Assembly: GCA_963839475.1 (NCBI GenBank)
Contig: CAWIVH010000021.1
Span: 496,001-560,000, forward strand
Reading direction: 5' to 3'
Length of the DNA: 64,000 bases
Source: CAWIVH01 sp963839475
GTDB lineage: Bacteria; Acidobacteriota; UBA6911
Part shown: piece by piece, positions 15,861 to 25,516 of the stretch
Position numbering within the stretch: the stretch's first letter is position 1
How the letters are laid out: each line of letters starts with the position of its first letter
The notes under the pieces: generated by a model
The model's input: only the letters and a program-made list of their open reading frames with translations
Told to the model about the DNA's origin: nothing
Databases searched by the model: none
Position numbers and translations under genes: made by a program

Positions 15861-18488
15861 CTGCAACCAGATACGGAGCGCTTTTCTCGGTTTCTTTGAG
15901 CGGAACGGACACAAGGTTGTCCCCAGTTCTTCGCTGATTCCGTTCAACGACCCGACCTTACTCTTTACTAATGCAGGCATGAACCAGTTCAAGGATGTTT
16001 TTCTGGGGAATGAAGCCCGTCCTTACCGACGTGCTGCAACCAGTCAGAAGTGCATGCGGGTCAGCGGCAAGCACAACGATTTTAAAGATGTCGGGCATTC
16101 CACGCGCCATCATACTTTCTTCGAAATGCTGGGCAATTTTTCCTTTGGCGATTACTTTAAGAAAGATGCCATCCAATTCGGCTGGGACCTCCTCACGCGC
16201 GATTTCGGCCTCGATCCCAAAAGGCTATTCATCACCGTCTATAAGGAGGATGATGATGCCTGGCAGATCTGGCATCGCCAGGTAGGGATACCCTCCGAGA
16301 AGATCTACCGTTTGGGCGAAAAAGACAATTTCTGGGCCATGGGAGATACCGGCCCGTGTGGCCCCTGTTCGGAATTGCATTATGACTTCGGCTCCAGCCC
16401 GCTCCCTGACCACGGTGACTGCGACCTGACCTGCTCCTGTGGACGTTGGGTGGAAGTCTGGAACCTGGTCTTCATGCAATTCAACCGGGACAATTCTGGG
16501 CAGATGACGCCGCTCCCTTCACCGTCGATCGATACAGGGATGGGATTCGAACGCATCACAACCATCCTCCAGGGCAAAAGAAACAACTACGGAACCGATC
16601 TTTTCGAGCCTTTGCTTGAGGAGATTTCCCGCATCTCGAACCTCGAGTATGGCGTGAATGACAGTGACGACATTTCCATGAGAATTATCGCCGATCACGC
16701 GCGAGCAGCTACATTTGTCGTGGGCGACGGACAGTACCCGGGCAACGACAAGCGGGGATACGTGCTTCGCAAAATAATGCGGCGCGCTGTTGTGCACGGC
16801 AAAAAGCTGAAAATTGAAGAGCCTTTTATTTTCCGTGTTGCCGGCAAAGTGGGCGAGTTGATGGGCGGAGCCTACCCCGAAATCGTATCCACCCGAGATG
16901 CCATCGCCCGCGTCATCAAACAGGAAGAGGAGACTTTCGCCGACACGCTGGGACTGGGTTTGAGGGATTTCTATGATCGCGCCCGGAAAATTAAAAGCGC
17001 AGGCTCCAGAACGATTCCCGGCGAGGAGGCCTTTTTCCTCTATGACACGCGCGGATTGCCGCTTGAAATCATTGAAGAGCTTGCCCAGGAAAACGGGATG
17101 GTTGTCGATGAGGCCGGATTCTCCAAAGCGCTGGAGGGACAACGTGAACGGTCTCGAAAAGACTATCACGCGGGAAAGGTTCGGGAACAGGTAGCCAAAG
17201 CGGTGTTCGAGGGCAAAACCTCCTTCGTCGGCTACGCGTGTTCCGGACCTGTGACCACTTCCATCAAAGCCATCGTGGTCGACGGAGAGATTTCCGACAG
17301 CATGGAAGCCGGGCAGAAAGGGGAGCTGGTTTTGGACCCCACACCATTCTATGCAGCTTCCGGGGGACAGATCGGAGATACGGGATTAATAACAAAAAAC
17401 GGGATGCGGGCCCGCGTACTCGATACCTTATATCGCGGCACAACCATCACTCATTCGGTAGAAATGCTGTCCGCTTCCGTCCAGGTGGGCGATGAAGTTC
17501 TCGCTGAAGTTGACCTGGACCGCCGCAGCCTTACCATGAAAAACCACACGGCGACCCATTTGATGCATGCCGCACTTCGCGAAGTGCTGGGCCCCCATGT
17601 GAAGCAGGCTGGGTCGCTGGTGGCACCCGACCGCTTGCGTTTTGATTTCACTCATTTTGCACCCCTTACCGAAGCCGAAATCGATAAAATTGAAGATAAA
17701 GTCAATGCCCAGATCTGGCGGAATCAGGCCGTTGAAACCAAGCTAATGGACCTCGACACCGCCATGAAATCAGGAGCCATGGCGCTTTTTGGTGAAAAGT
17801 ACCAGGAAACTGTGCGCGTGGTTGAGGTTGAAGGCTTCAGCAAAGAGCTCTGCGGAGGCACCCACGTCCAGGCCACCGGGAGCATAGGTGCGTTTAAAAT
17901 CGTATCCGAAGGCGGCATATCCGCAGGGGTTCGCCGAATTGAAGCAATTACCGGTGCCAGCGCCTTGGATCGCTTCCGGCAGGCTGAAAAACTACTGGAT
18001 ACGCTTCATCTGCAATACAAAATTGCCCGCGGGGAATTGCCGGGCTATCTCGAAAAATTGAGCGCCCAGGTAAAAGACCTGCAGAGGCAAATCAGCGAAC
18101 TCAAGTCCAAGACTGCCCGTTCTTCCATGGGAGAAATGGTTGCCTCCGCGAAAGACGTGGCCGGAGTGAAAGTTATTGCCTGCCAGGTCCCGGAGATGGA
18201 TCGCCCCGCCATAAGATCGCTGGCAGATGAACTGCGGCGGAAACTGGGTCCGGTGTCGTCATACTCGGATCGCCGGCCGAAGAAAAAGTCGCCCTTGTCG
18301 TTATGGTCTCGGAAGATCTCTGCGGCAAAATACCGGCGGGAAAAATCATCAAGGTGTTGGCCCTCCTGGTTGGGGGTTCAGGGGGCGGGAAAGCAGAATT
18401 AGCTGAAGCCGGAGGTAAAGATTCCGCCAAATTGGCCGATGCGTTAGAGAGAAGCTACGATATTGTTGCATCCATGCTCAGAGCATAA
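15853..18488 (+). CDS. alaS: Alanyl-tRNA synthetase, frameshift near the C-terminus
   Basis: Alanyl-tRNA synthetase with all domains: class II core (FFERNGHKVVPSSSLIPFNDPTLLFTNAGM), tRNA-recognition part, editing domain (NHTATHLMHAAL and CGGTHVQATGS zinc ligands), and the C-Ala domain. The start is TTG at 15853, with AGGAGA just upstream inside recX. At 18246-18248 a base is missing from the GGG run: the uninterrupted frame goes out of register and stops at 18402, whereas the -1 frame continues with SGVVILGSPAEEKVALVVMVSEDL, GGSGGGKAELAEAGGKD and ends at 18488, exactly as the family does. As the gene is essential, a sequencing error is the simplest explanation. Confidence 0.93.
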
Positions 18489-18532
18489 TGAGCTTAGACT
18501 TTTTTATTTCCCTTGGTATCTTACAGGGGACT

Positions 18533-19381
18533 ATGACCGAGAACCTTTTCTGGAATTTCCGGCGCCTTTGTTTTCAGGCGTGTATTTTTTGCCTTGCAGT
18601 CACAGTGGGTCAGGACTGCCCAATCTTCGCCCAAAGCGTGTATTCGTATTTGGACGAAAATGGCGTTCGTGTTTTTACTAATATCCCGCCTAAGAACGCG
18701 GGTGCAGCCGATGCACCTGTCATGAAGGTGATTTCGACTCGATCCGGAAATATAAAGACCGTAAACTCAGCAAAACCAAAAGTTTCATCCAGAGCACCCC
18801 AACCTCCGAAATTGGCGTCACCTGCGAAGAATCCAGCAAAATCGCCTCCGCAGGAGATCGAACCGATCATCGACAGATATGCGGCAGAATATCAGGTTGA
18901 TCCATTATTGGTACGTTCCATCATTTCAACAGAATCCGCCTTTAACCCTTCGGCAGTTTCTCCCAAGGGTGCGCGCGGTTTGATGCAGCTTATGCCGGCG
19001 ACAGCCGCACGGCTCGGCGTCCGGAATATCCATGATCCTGAAGAAAACATCCGTGGAGGGGTCAAACATTTCCGCACCCTCATGGATACGTTCAACAATG
19101 ATCTGCAATTGAGCCTTGCAGCCTATAATGCAGGAGAAAACCTGGTGGCCCGCCTTGGACGGGTGCCCAACATTCCAGAAACCTCGGCCTATGTGAAAAC
19201 CATCACCCGCAAATACGGCAAAACCGAAATGCCTGCATCTCCAGCCTTTGCCGAAGTTAGACCTCCTCCGATGTTTCGCTTCTTCGATTCACAGGGCACT
19301 CTTCATCTTACCAATATCCCACCAACTCAGCGGTCTGAAAGCGGATCCGCAGGTTTTACTCTGGTATCGGCCGGACCATAA
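18533..19381 (+). CDS. Lytic transglycosylase flanked by two DUF4124-like motifs
   Basis: A 282-residue exported murein hydrolase. The ATG at 18533 follows AGGGGA and gives a signal peptide (CFQACIFCLAVTV, cleavage near FAQS); an ATG at 18488 overlapping the alaS stop is less likely. The SLT domain (about 112-225) has catalytic Glu134 in IISTESAFNPSAV, GARGLMQLMPATA and SLAAYNAGE. Before it lies a DUF4124-like motif, YSYLDENGVRVFTNIPPK (37-54), and after it a second, FRFFDSQGTLHLTNIPPT (248-265). A Pro/Ala/Lys-rich linker follows the first motif. It cleaves the MurNAc-GlcNAc bond of peptidoglycan and sits beside an amidase gene. Confidence 0.9.
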   Translation: MTENLFWNFRRLCFQACIFCLAVTVGQDCPIFAQSVYSYLDENGVRVFTNIPPKNAGAADAPVMKVISTRSGNIKTVNSAKPKVSSRAPQPPKLASPAKNPAKSPPQEIEPIIDRYAAEYQVDPLLVRSIISTESAFNPSAVSPKGARGLMQLMPATAARLGVRNIHDPEENIRGGVKHFRTLMDTFNNDLQLSLAAYNAGENLVARLGRVPNIPETSAYVKTITRKYGKTEMPASPAFAEVRPPPMFRFFDSQGTLHLTNIPPTQRSESGSAGFTLVSAGP

Positions 19382-19480
19382 CAATCCCGGGCAGAACCGC
19401 CGGAAAGTTCCTTTGCCGGGCCTAATTCTCCTTATCTCCTGCAAGTGCCTTAATTATCAATGATTTCGGTCAACAATTGC

Positions 19481-19509
19481 TTGACAGCAGCTCGGACCCT
19501 GTTTAAAAT
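19481..19509 (+). promoter_or_regulatory. Sigma70-type promoter of the amidase gene
   Basis: TTGACA (19481-19486), 17-base spacer, TAAAAT (19504-19509). Only six bases separate the -10 box from the ATG at 19516, so transcription should begin at or next to the start codon. No ribosome site is visible. Confidence 0.7.
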
Positions 19510-19515
19510 TCGTTC

Positions 19516-21546
19516 ATGCTACTCGTCCGCAGTGTTTCGCGTGGCGTACGCGGAGTCGCTAGAATTGTATCCATCGCGCTATTACTTGCGTTGGTGTGCC
19601 CATTTACGGGTATGACTGGGGAATGGGATCGCAATGCTGCGCAGGAATCCCTGGTCACTGCACGAAAACTGAGGGATGAACTGGCCACCCTGCAGGACCC
19701 GACCCGAGAAAAGATGCTGGCATGCGCTAAGGCGTTTCGGCAGGTTTATATCAGCGATCCCCATTATGGCGGCTGTGACGACGCCATTTATGAAGAAGCC
19801 CTGGTTTACCAGGAAATCGGCCAGAAATACGGGAAATTACCGGACTACAAAAATGCTGCGAGGCTTTTCCGTTTCCTTCTGAAAGACTATCCCTCAAGTC
19901 GCTATAGCCCCGATGCATTGTTGCACCTGGGCGACCTACTGGCCGGCCCTTTGGAGGATAATGAGGGCGCGCAGGAAGCCTATCAGCAACTCCAGAAGCA
20001 ATACGGAAAGTCAAAGGCCGCCGTCAGCCTTTCCGGCCAAACGGGGCCTGCGGCCCAGCCAAAGGAGGCTGTTGGCACAGTAAAGCAGGCGTCGGTCTCG
20101 CGCGAACCGGCAGCGCCATCGATGGTACAGAACATCCGGCATTGGTCTACCAGCGATTACACCCGGGTCATTATCGACATGGATGTCGAAACCCGCTATA
20201 CCCAAACGCGGCTTGCTAATCCCGCCCGCATTTTTTTTGATATAGCGAATTCCAAACTGAATCGTGATCTTCTGCACAAGACATTTCTGGTTGGGGATGA
20301 TTTCATCAAACAGGTCCGGGTCGGCCAGAACCAGGTGGATGTAGTACGTGTCGTTCTTGATTTTGCATCAATCGCCGATTATTCAGTTTTTGAATTGCAC
20401 GATCCCTTCAGGCTTGTGGTCGATGTATACGGATCGAAAGCTGGCAAAGAAGCCGCTGGAAAGCACCTCCAGCAGAAAAAGGAAGAACCCCCCACAGCAA
20501 AGCAGCAAGTGAAGGAAGTGGTCACAAAGGCTCCGCCTCCCTCCCAGCCGGCTCCTGAGCCCGCTCCAAAACCAGCTACGCCACCCCCAGCTGAAAATCC
20601 GGATCCGAAGCCGTCTCAGCCTCAGCCCGCGCTGACGGTTACCGAGATCCCCGGCGCTCCACTGCCTGTGCCCAAAATCGCTGACATAGCACCTCACGAA
20701 ACCAAAGAAGTTTCCAAAACCGAGAAAGTCACCTCGAATCCATCGCTTCCGCCGCTGCCGTCCGGTCCGATTTCCAATACGCCAAAATCAGCCGCGCCGA
20801 CCAGCCGTGGGGACCGTACAATGACCCGGATGCTCGGGCTCAAAATCGGACGGATAGTTTTGGATCCGGGACACGGAGGCCATGACACCGGGACCATCGG
20901 CAAAGGCGGACTGAAAGAAAAAGACCTTGTCCTTGAGGTTGCCCACCAGCTGAAAGGAATGCTCGAAGAAAAGATGCGTGCCGAAGTAATCCTCACAAGG
21001 GAGGATGACCGGTTCATCTCGTTGGAAGAACGCACGGCCATCGCTAACCAGGTCCGCGCGGATTTGTTTGTTTCCATTCATGCCAACAGCAGCGTCAGCC
21101 GCGTAACCAGCGGCGTCGAGACCTATTTCCTCGATTTCGCAAAAACCGAAGGGGAGCGTGAGGTCGCCGCACGTGAAAATGCTACGACGGTCAGAAATAT
21201 CCACGATCTGGAAAACCTGATCAAGAAAATTGCCCAGGCCGACAAATCTGCCGAATCACGCGAGCTCGCCGCCATGGTCCAAAAAAAGCTTTATAGCGGA
21301 GCTCGGCAGCTGTTTCCCACAGCCCGGAACAGGGGTGTAAGAAGTGCTCCGTTCGTGGTTTTGATCGGGGCCAATATGCCATCGGTGCTGGCCGAGGTCG
21401 CATTTATCAGCAATCCCCGCGACGAAAAGCTGCTCCGTCAGGAGGATAACCGACAGCGCCTCGCACAAGCTCTTTATTCCGGGATTGAAGGTTACATGAA
21501 AACGTTGGGGGCCGATATGGCACAAATCCAACAAGGAGCCAACTGA
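19516..21546 (+). CDS. N-acetylmuramoyl-L-alanine amidase with TPR-like and AMIN domains
   Basis: A 676-residue periplasmic cell-wall amidase. A signal sequence (IVSIALLLALVCPF) is followed by a TPR-like segment (about 60-165: SDPHYGGCDDAIYEEALVYQE, SPDALLHLGDLLAG), an AMIN domain (about 205-310), a Pro-rich linker and amidase_3. Zinc-site motifs are IVLDPGHGGHDTG, Glu in LKEKDLVLEVA, DLFVSIHANSS and the catalytic Glu in SVLAEVAFISNP. It hydrolyses the bond between MurNAc and L-alanine, as AmiC does in daughter-cell separation. Regulation looks leaderless (promoter at 19481-19509). The neighbouring transglycosylase suggests joint peptidoglycan remodelling. Confidence 0.93.
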   Translation: MLLVRSVSRGVRGVARIVSIALLLALVCPFTGMTGEWDRNAAQESLVTARKLRDELATLQDPTREKMLACAKAFRQVYISDPHYGGCDDAIYEEALVYQEIGQKYGKLPDYKNAARLFRFLLKDYPSSRYSPDALLHLGDLLAGPLEDNEGAQEAYQQLQKQYGKSKAAVSLSGQTGPAAQPKEAVGTVKQASVSREPAAPSMVQNIRHWSTSDYTRVIIDMDVETRYTQTRLANPARIFFDIANSKLNRDLLHKTFLVGDDFIKQVRVGQNQVDVVRVVLDFASIADYSVFELHDPFRLVVDVYGSKAGKEAAGKHLQQKKEEPPTAKQQVKEVVTKAPPPSQPAPEPAPKPATPPPAENPDPKPSQPQPALTVTEIPGAPLPVPKIADIAPHETKEVSKTEKVTSNPSLPPLPSGPISNTPKSAAPTSRGDRTMTRMLGLKIGRIVLDPGHGGHDTGTIGKGGLKEKDLVLEVAHQLKGMLEEKMRAEVILTREDDRFISLEERTAIANQVRADLFVSIHANSSVSRVTSGVETYFLDFAKTEGEREVAARENATTVRNIHDLENLIKKIAQADKSAESRELAAMVQKKLYSGARQLFPTARNRGVRSAPFVVLIGANMPSVLAEVAFISNPRDEKLLRQEDNRQRLAQALYSGIEGYMKTLGADMAQIQQGAN

Positions 21547-21616
21547 TGCAAAGGTGGCGGAGGCCCCGATTGGGCCAGCTCCCGCCTCTATGCGACGCCA
21601 CGATCCGAGATTTCCG

Positions 21617-22774
21617 ATGAAGAGCCTGCCAGGGACGAAGTACCTCCTTATCTTGATTGCTCTGTGTATCGTAATTCCCGAGGCGGGGACCGGGCAAACT
21701 CAACTGGTCAGCGGCGATTTTTTCCCGGCGGATTTGGAATTCAGAGAGCTTCAGAAAGTCAAATCTGAAGACACCGACGTCAAATCGGCTGGATTGTCAG
21801 CCTCGGATCTGAGGCTGTTTGAGGAAACAGGTTATGACCGCTTTGCGCGGAGGATCTACGATGTTGCCCCTGCCGGGAGCCTGTCGATCGAAGTACTGAC
21901 GGCACGGGATGATCGCTCAGCTTTTTCCATTTTCACGCTTCTCCGCAGCGGTCCCGCTAAAACGGGCCCTCCCGGGGATTGGATCGCCGAAGGGGATGAT
22001 TCTCTTACTTTTTGCCGATCCAACTTTTGGGTCCGCCTGAGAGCGAAGGCTCTTCCCGACCTGATGCGGCGGGTGGCGATCTCCGTGAGCAACCGCATCG
22101 GATTACGAAGCCAAACGGTTCCTTCTCTAATTACACATCTCCCAAAGAACGGATTGGACAGCTCCACCATCCGCTATTTCATCGATGAACATTCCTTCAA
22201 CCAGTATGCCAGCAAATTGCCGAGCCTGGAATTCAAGTTTGGCCCCGAAATGGAAGTGGCCCAGGCAGCCTACGAACTCCAGGGACAATCGGGAACTCTT
22301 TTCCTGGTGAGTTTCCCGACCGCCCAGATGGCTGACGACTACTTCGACCGGGCAGCCGAAAGTTTCCAGTCCGGATCTTTTCGCATTTTTGCGCGTAAAG
22401 TGGGCCCCCTCCTTGGCATTCTTACCGGCGGTTTTGAACCGGAAACGGCTGACTCCATCCTGGGGGGGATCAAGTTCAGCTATACGATCAAATGGATTTA
22501 CGACAAAAACAACAACAGTTCTAAAACCCTTTGGGGTGTGCCGGTAAAAATTCTCGGTACTGTGGTGCGATCCCTTGCACTCACGGCGCTGCTCTGTTTT
22601 GGATCGATCTTTCTCGGCGTCGGCATCGCATTGTTCCGAGTTATCTTGCGGGGATATGCGCCGGGGAACTATTTCGACCGGCCCGACAGGACCGAGATGA
22701 TCAGGCTGCGGCTCAATGAACCGGAGTCCGCGCCGAGTGAGATTGGCCAGCAGATCCCGGACAGGCAAAAGTGA
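21617..22774 (+). CDS. Exported membrane-anchored protein (DUF6599-like)
   Basis: A 385-residue protein if started at the ATG at 21617; a GTG at 21554 would add 21 residues. It has a signal peptide (YLLILIALCIVIPEAGTGQ), a long extracytoplasmic part with DLRLFEETGYDRFARRIYDVAPAGSLSIEVLTARD, and one transmembrane helix near the C-terminus (VVRSLALTALLCFGSIFLGVG). The layout resembles the acidobacterial family I recall as DUF6599; function is unknown. Its stop overlaps the GTG start of the Crp-like gene (GTGA at 22771-22774), indicating translational coupling. Confidence 0.75.
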   Translation: MKSLPGTKYLLILIALCIVIPEAGTGQTQLVSGDFFPADLEFRELQKVKSEDTDVKSAGLSASDLRLFEETGYDRFARRIYDVAPAGSLSIEVLTARDDRSAFSIFTLLRSGPAKTGPPGDWIAEGDDSLTFCRSNFWVRLRAKALPDLMRRVAISVSNRIGLRSQTVPSLITHLPKNGLDSSTIRYFIDEHSFNQYASKLPSLEFKFGPEMEVAQAAYELQGQSGTLFLVSFPTAQMADDYFDRAAESFQSGSFRIFARKVGPLLGILTGGFEPETADSILGGIKFSYTIKWIYDKNNNSSKTLWGVPVKILGTVVRSLALTALLCFGSIFLGVGIALFRVILRGYAPGNYFDRPDRTEMIRLRLNEPESAPSEIGQQIPDRQK

Positions 22775-23463
22775 AAAACTCTCCATCGGACCGAATCGAT
22801 CTCATCCGGCGGGTGGCGCTTTTTGCCACACTGTCGGAATCTGAATTTCAGCACATCAAGCACATTTTCGTGATCAAGAATTTTCAGAAAAACCAGGTCA
22901 TTTTCCTGGAGGAGGAAACCGGCAATTACATGTACATCGTTCTCGCCGGCAAAATCAAGGTTACGAAAACCAACACCGGCGGCAAGGAGATCCTGCTGGC
23001 GATCCACCAGTCAGGTGACTTTTTTGGAGAAATGGCTTTGCTGGATGGAAAAACTTCGCCGGCCACAGTCTCCGCGATGGAAGATTGCCGCGTCGCGACA
23101 GTGGCCTCCATCGATTTCCAGACACTGATCATGAAGAACGAGAAGATCGTCCGCCAAATAATCCAGGTGCTTTGCGGGAGGCTGCGTCAATCCTGGGCCG
23201 AACTGCAGCGCCTGAGTTACGGATCGGCGGAATCGCGGATTAAAAGCGGGCTTCTTGACCTGGGGCACCGCCATGGCGTGCGCGATGCGCGGGGGATTAT
23301 CATTAACCTGAAAATTACCCATCAGGAACTGGCAGAAATGGTCGGGACGGCGCGAGAGACCGTAACGCGCACCCTGGCACTGCTCCAAAAACAACAGATT
23401 ATTGAAATTGAGGAGCGGCGAATCGTCCTGTTGAAGCCCGACGCACTTCGCTCTCAGGACTAG
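22771..23463 (+). CDS. Crp/Fnr-family transcriptional regulator
   Basis: A 230-residue regulator with an N-terminal cyclic-nucleotide-binding-fold domain (about 15-130; YMYIVLAGKIKVTK, GDFFGEMALLDGKTSPATVSA) and a C-terminal Crp-type winged helix (ITHQELAEMVGTARETVTRTLALLQ as recognition region). FGEMALLDG resembles the phosphate-binding cassette but has Lys instead of the usual Arg (GKTSPATV), so the ligand is uncertain. There are no FNR-type N-terminal cysteines. It is coupled to the exported protein upstream. Confidence 0.9.
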   Translation: MKNSPSDRIDLIRRVALFATLSESEFQHIKHIFVIKNFQKNQVIFLEEETGNYMYIVLAGKIKVTKTNTGGKEILLAIHQSGDFFGEMALLDGKTSPATVSAMEDCRVATVASIDFQTLIMKNEKIVRQIIQVLCGRLRQSWAELQRLSYGSAESRIKSGLLDLGHRHGVRDARGIIINLKITHQELAEMVGTARETVTRTLALLQKQQIIEIEERRIVLLKPDALRSQD

Positions 23464-23475
23464 CGACTGAGCCGC

Positions 23476-23493
23476 GCTGAATGAGGATTCAGC
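23476..23493. terminator. Hairpin between convergent genes
   Basis: GCTGAAT (23476-23482) and ATTCAGC (23487-23493) form a perfect 7-bp stem with a GAGG loop, between the stops of the Crp-like gene and ftsY. It could end transcripts from both sides, although no T-run follows. Confidence 0.5.
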
Positions 23494-23516
23494 CATGCAA
23501 GGAAAAGTGGCCGATT

Positions 23517-24473
23517 TCAGGAGGCAAATAACGATTGCACAAAACTGGCCGGAGAAAATTCGAGAAGATCTTCAAGGGATTCCCCAACGCCAATATATCG
23601 GACCGGTATCCCCAAATCCTGTGCAATACTGAAAAGAACGCCCCCCTTGGCGGTGCCGTCGAGTTTGGTGACGATCAGTCCGGTGACCCCTGTAGATTTT
23701 AAAAATTCCTTGGCTTGAGCCAGGCCGTTTTGTCCAGTTGTGGCATCAAGAACTAACAGGACTTCATGCGGCGATCCCGGCACCAGCCGGCTGGAAACCC
23801 GCCGCATTTTCTCCAATTCCTGCATGAGATTGCCCTTGGTGTGCAATCGGCCGGCCGTATCGACGATAACCAGGTCGCATTTTCGGGCGGCTGCAGCACT
23901 GAGAGAATCGTGAAGCACGGCAGAGGGATCCGCGCCGATTTTGCTTTTCACCAGGTCGGCTCCCGACCTCTCCGCCCAGATCGCCAACTGCTCAATCGCT
24001 GCCGGACGGAAAGTATCCGCGGCACAGATCAGGAGTTTTCTTCCCTCCTGAGCCATGCGCGCCGCCAACTTCCCGACCGTTGTGGTCTTTCCCGTGCCAT
24101 TGACTCCCACAATCATCCAAACCTCGAGCGTGGTCTCCGGAAAGATCTGGGCTGGTTTGTCATGGCTTTCAAGAATGTTCAGCAGTTGAGCCCGGATGGA
24201 TTCGCGCACATCATCCGCGGTTTTCACCAGGCCCTTGCTCTTTTGCTCTCGGATCGCATTCATGATGCATACCGTGGCCTTTACCCCCAGATCAGCACCC
24301 AGCAGGACTCCCTCCAACTCCTCCAGCAGTTCATCGTTTATTTCAGATTTGGACGCCAAGACCGACTCAATGCGGGCAACGAGATTATTCTTGGTAGCCC
24401 CGAGAGCCTTTTTCATCTTCTCGAAAAAGCCGGGCTTTTTCTCTTCCCCGTCTTTCTTTTTGCCGAAAAACAT
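23517..24473 (-). CDS. ftsY: Signal recognition particle receptor FtsY
   Basis: A 318-residue SRP-type GTPase with a short N-terminal A region (FFGKKKDGEEKKPGFFEKMKKALG), the NG domain helix bundle, GVNGTGKTTTVGKLAARM (G1), VDTAGRLHTKGNLMQELEKM (G3), VTKLDGTAKGG (G4) and YIGVGESLEDLLEFSPASFV. It docks ribosome-SRP complexes at the membrane. I take the ATG at 24473, preceded by AAGGAAGGG; the upstream in-frame start would overlap birA. Confidence 0.95.
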   Translation of the reverse strand: MFFGKKKDGEEKKPGFFEKMKKALGATKNNLVARIESVLASKSEINDELLEELEGVLLGADLGVKATVCIMNAIREQKSKGLVKTADDVRESIRAQLLNILESHDKPAQIFPETTLEVWMIVGVNGTGKTTTVGKLAARMAQEGRKLLICAADTFRPAAIEQLAIWAERSGADLVKSKIGADPSAVLHDSLSAAAARKCDLVIVDTAGRLHTKGNLMQELEKMRRVSSRLVPGSPHEVLLVLDATTGQNGLAQAKEFLKSTGVTGLIVTKLDGTAKGGVLFSIAQDLGIPVRYIGVGESLEDLLEFSPASFVQSLFAS

Positions 24474-24489
24474 TGTTCTATTCCCTTCC

Positions 24490-25509
24490 TTAAAAGTCAC
24501 GAATGCTTACATCAGCTGCCAGAACCGGTTCAATTCTCCCGCCATCGTAGCGAACGAGGAGAGCGCCGTTCTCTTCTAACCCACAGGTCGTCCCGACCTT
24601 GACTGAGTTCCCGTCCGAAATGGAAACGCTCGAACCATTCCACATCCGGGATCGCGCTTTCCATGCTTCGAGAATTAAGGTGCGCCTGCCGTCCTCGAAC
24701 TGCGAGTACCATGACTGAAAATGCTCCAGAAATCGGACCAGCAGCCACCTGCGTGGAATTTCGCACCCGGAGGCACTCCCCAACGATGTGGCGCGACCGG
24801 CCAATTCCGCCGGAAGGGCATCCGGTGCACAATTGACTCCAACTCCCACGACCGCAACCGGGTCGCCAGAAGAGCCAGACGGAGCCTCGAGCAGAATGCC
24901 TGCGGTCTTTTTATCAGCGATCATGATGTCATTCGGCCATTTAATCTCTGGTTCCAGCGTCAGAGTAACGATCCCGCAGCGCCCAAGGTCCGCGATGGCT
25001 TCCACCAGAGCCACCGCAGCCACATGAGTCAGAAGCGGCCAGTGCTGCCTGGATTGACTCGGCCGGAGAAGAAGACTGAAATATAGACCCGCACGGGAGG
25101 GAGAAATCCACGCGCGCCGGCGCCTGCCCCTTCCCGCAGACTGAGCATCCGCCGTAACCACCAGACCCGCTGCCGCCCCTTCTCGACCCGCCTCCAGAGC
25201 ACGGTCATTGGTTGAGCCGACCACCCAATAGGATTCGACGGTCAACCTGTCCCAGGCGGTCACCAGGGATTCCTGCTGGATCCAGTCCGGCACCAGGCTG
25301 GAAGGATCCCGATTCAATCGGGCTGAGTCGCCTTCGATTTCGATTTGAAGCCCGCTCCTGCGGCAGAGTTCGAGATCTTCCATCGAAGGTAATGGACACA
25401 GGCGCACCCATCGCTCCCCGGCCGCCGCAAGTTTTTCAACGAATTCCGGGATCTTTTTTGCATCCATCGGCTCACCTGGTTCCACGTCTGGCTGTTCGCT
25501 ATCCGGCAC
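24490..25509 (-). CDS. birA: Biotin-[acetyl-CoA-carboxylase] ligase
   Basis: A 339-residue biotin protein ligase. The catalytic domain contains STNDRALEAG, AQSAGRGRRRRAWISP (biotinyl-AMP loop, normally GRGRRGRxW), IKWPNDIMI and VGVGVNC, followed by the small C-terminal SH3-like domain (SSVSISDGNSVKVGT, GALLVRYDGG). The first 80 residues are shorter and more divergent than the HTH repressor part of bifunctional BirA, so DNA binding is doubtful. It starts at GTG 25509, 7 bases downstream of valS, and is followed by ftsY. Confidence 0.9.
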   Translation of the reverse strand: MPDSEQPDVEPGEPMDAKKIPEFVEKLAAAGERWVRLCPLPSMEDLELCRRSGLQIEIEGDSARLNRDPSSLVPDWIQQESLVTAWDRLTVESYWVVGSTNDRALEAGREGAAAGLVVTADAQSAGRGRRRRAWISPSRAGLYFSLLLRPSQSRQHWPLLTHVAAVALVEAIADLGRCGIVTLTLEPEIKWPNDIMIADKKTAGILLEAPSGSSGDPVAVVGVGVNCAPDALPAELAGRATSLGSASGCEIPRRWLLVRFLEHFQSWYSQFEDGRRTLILEAWKARSRMWNGSSVSISDGNSVKVGTTCGLEENGALLVRYDGGRIEPVLAADVSIRDF

Positions 25510-25516
25510 TTAGTGC

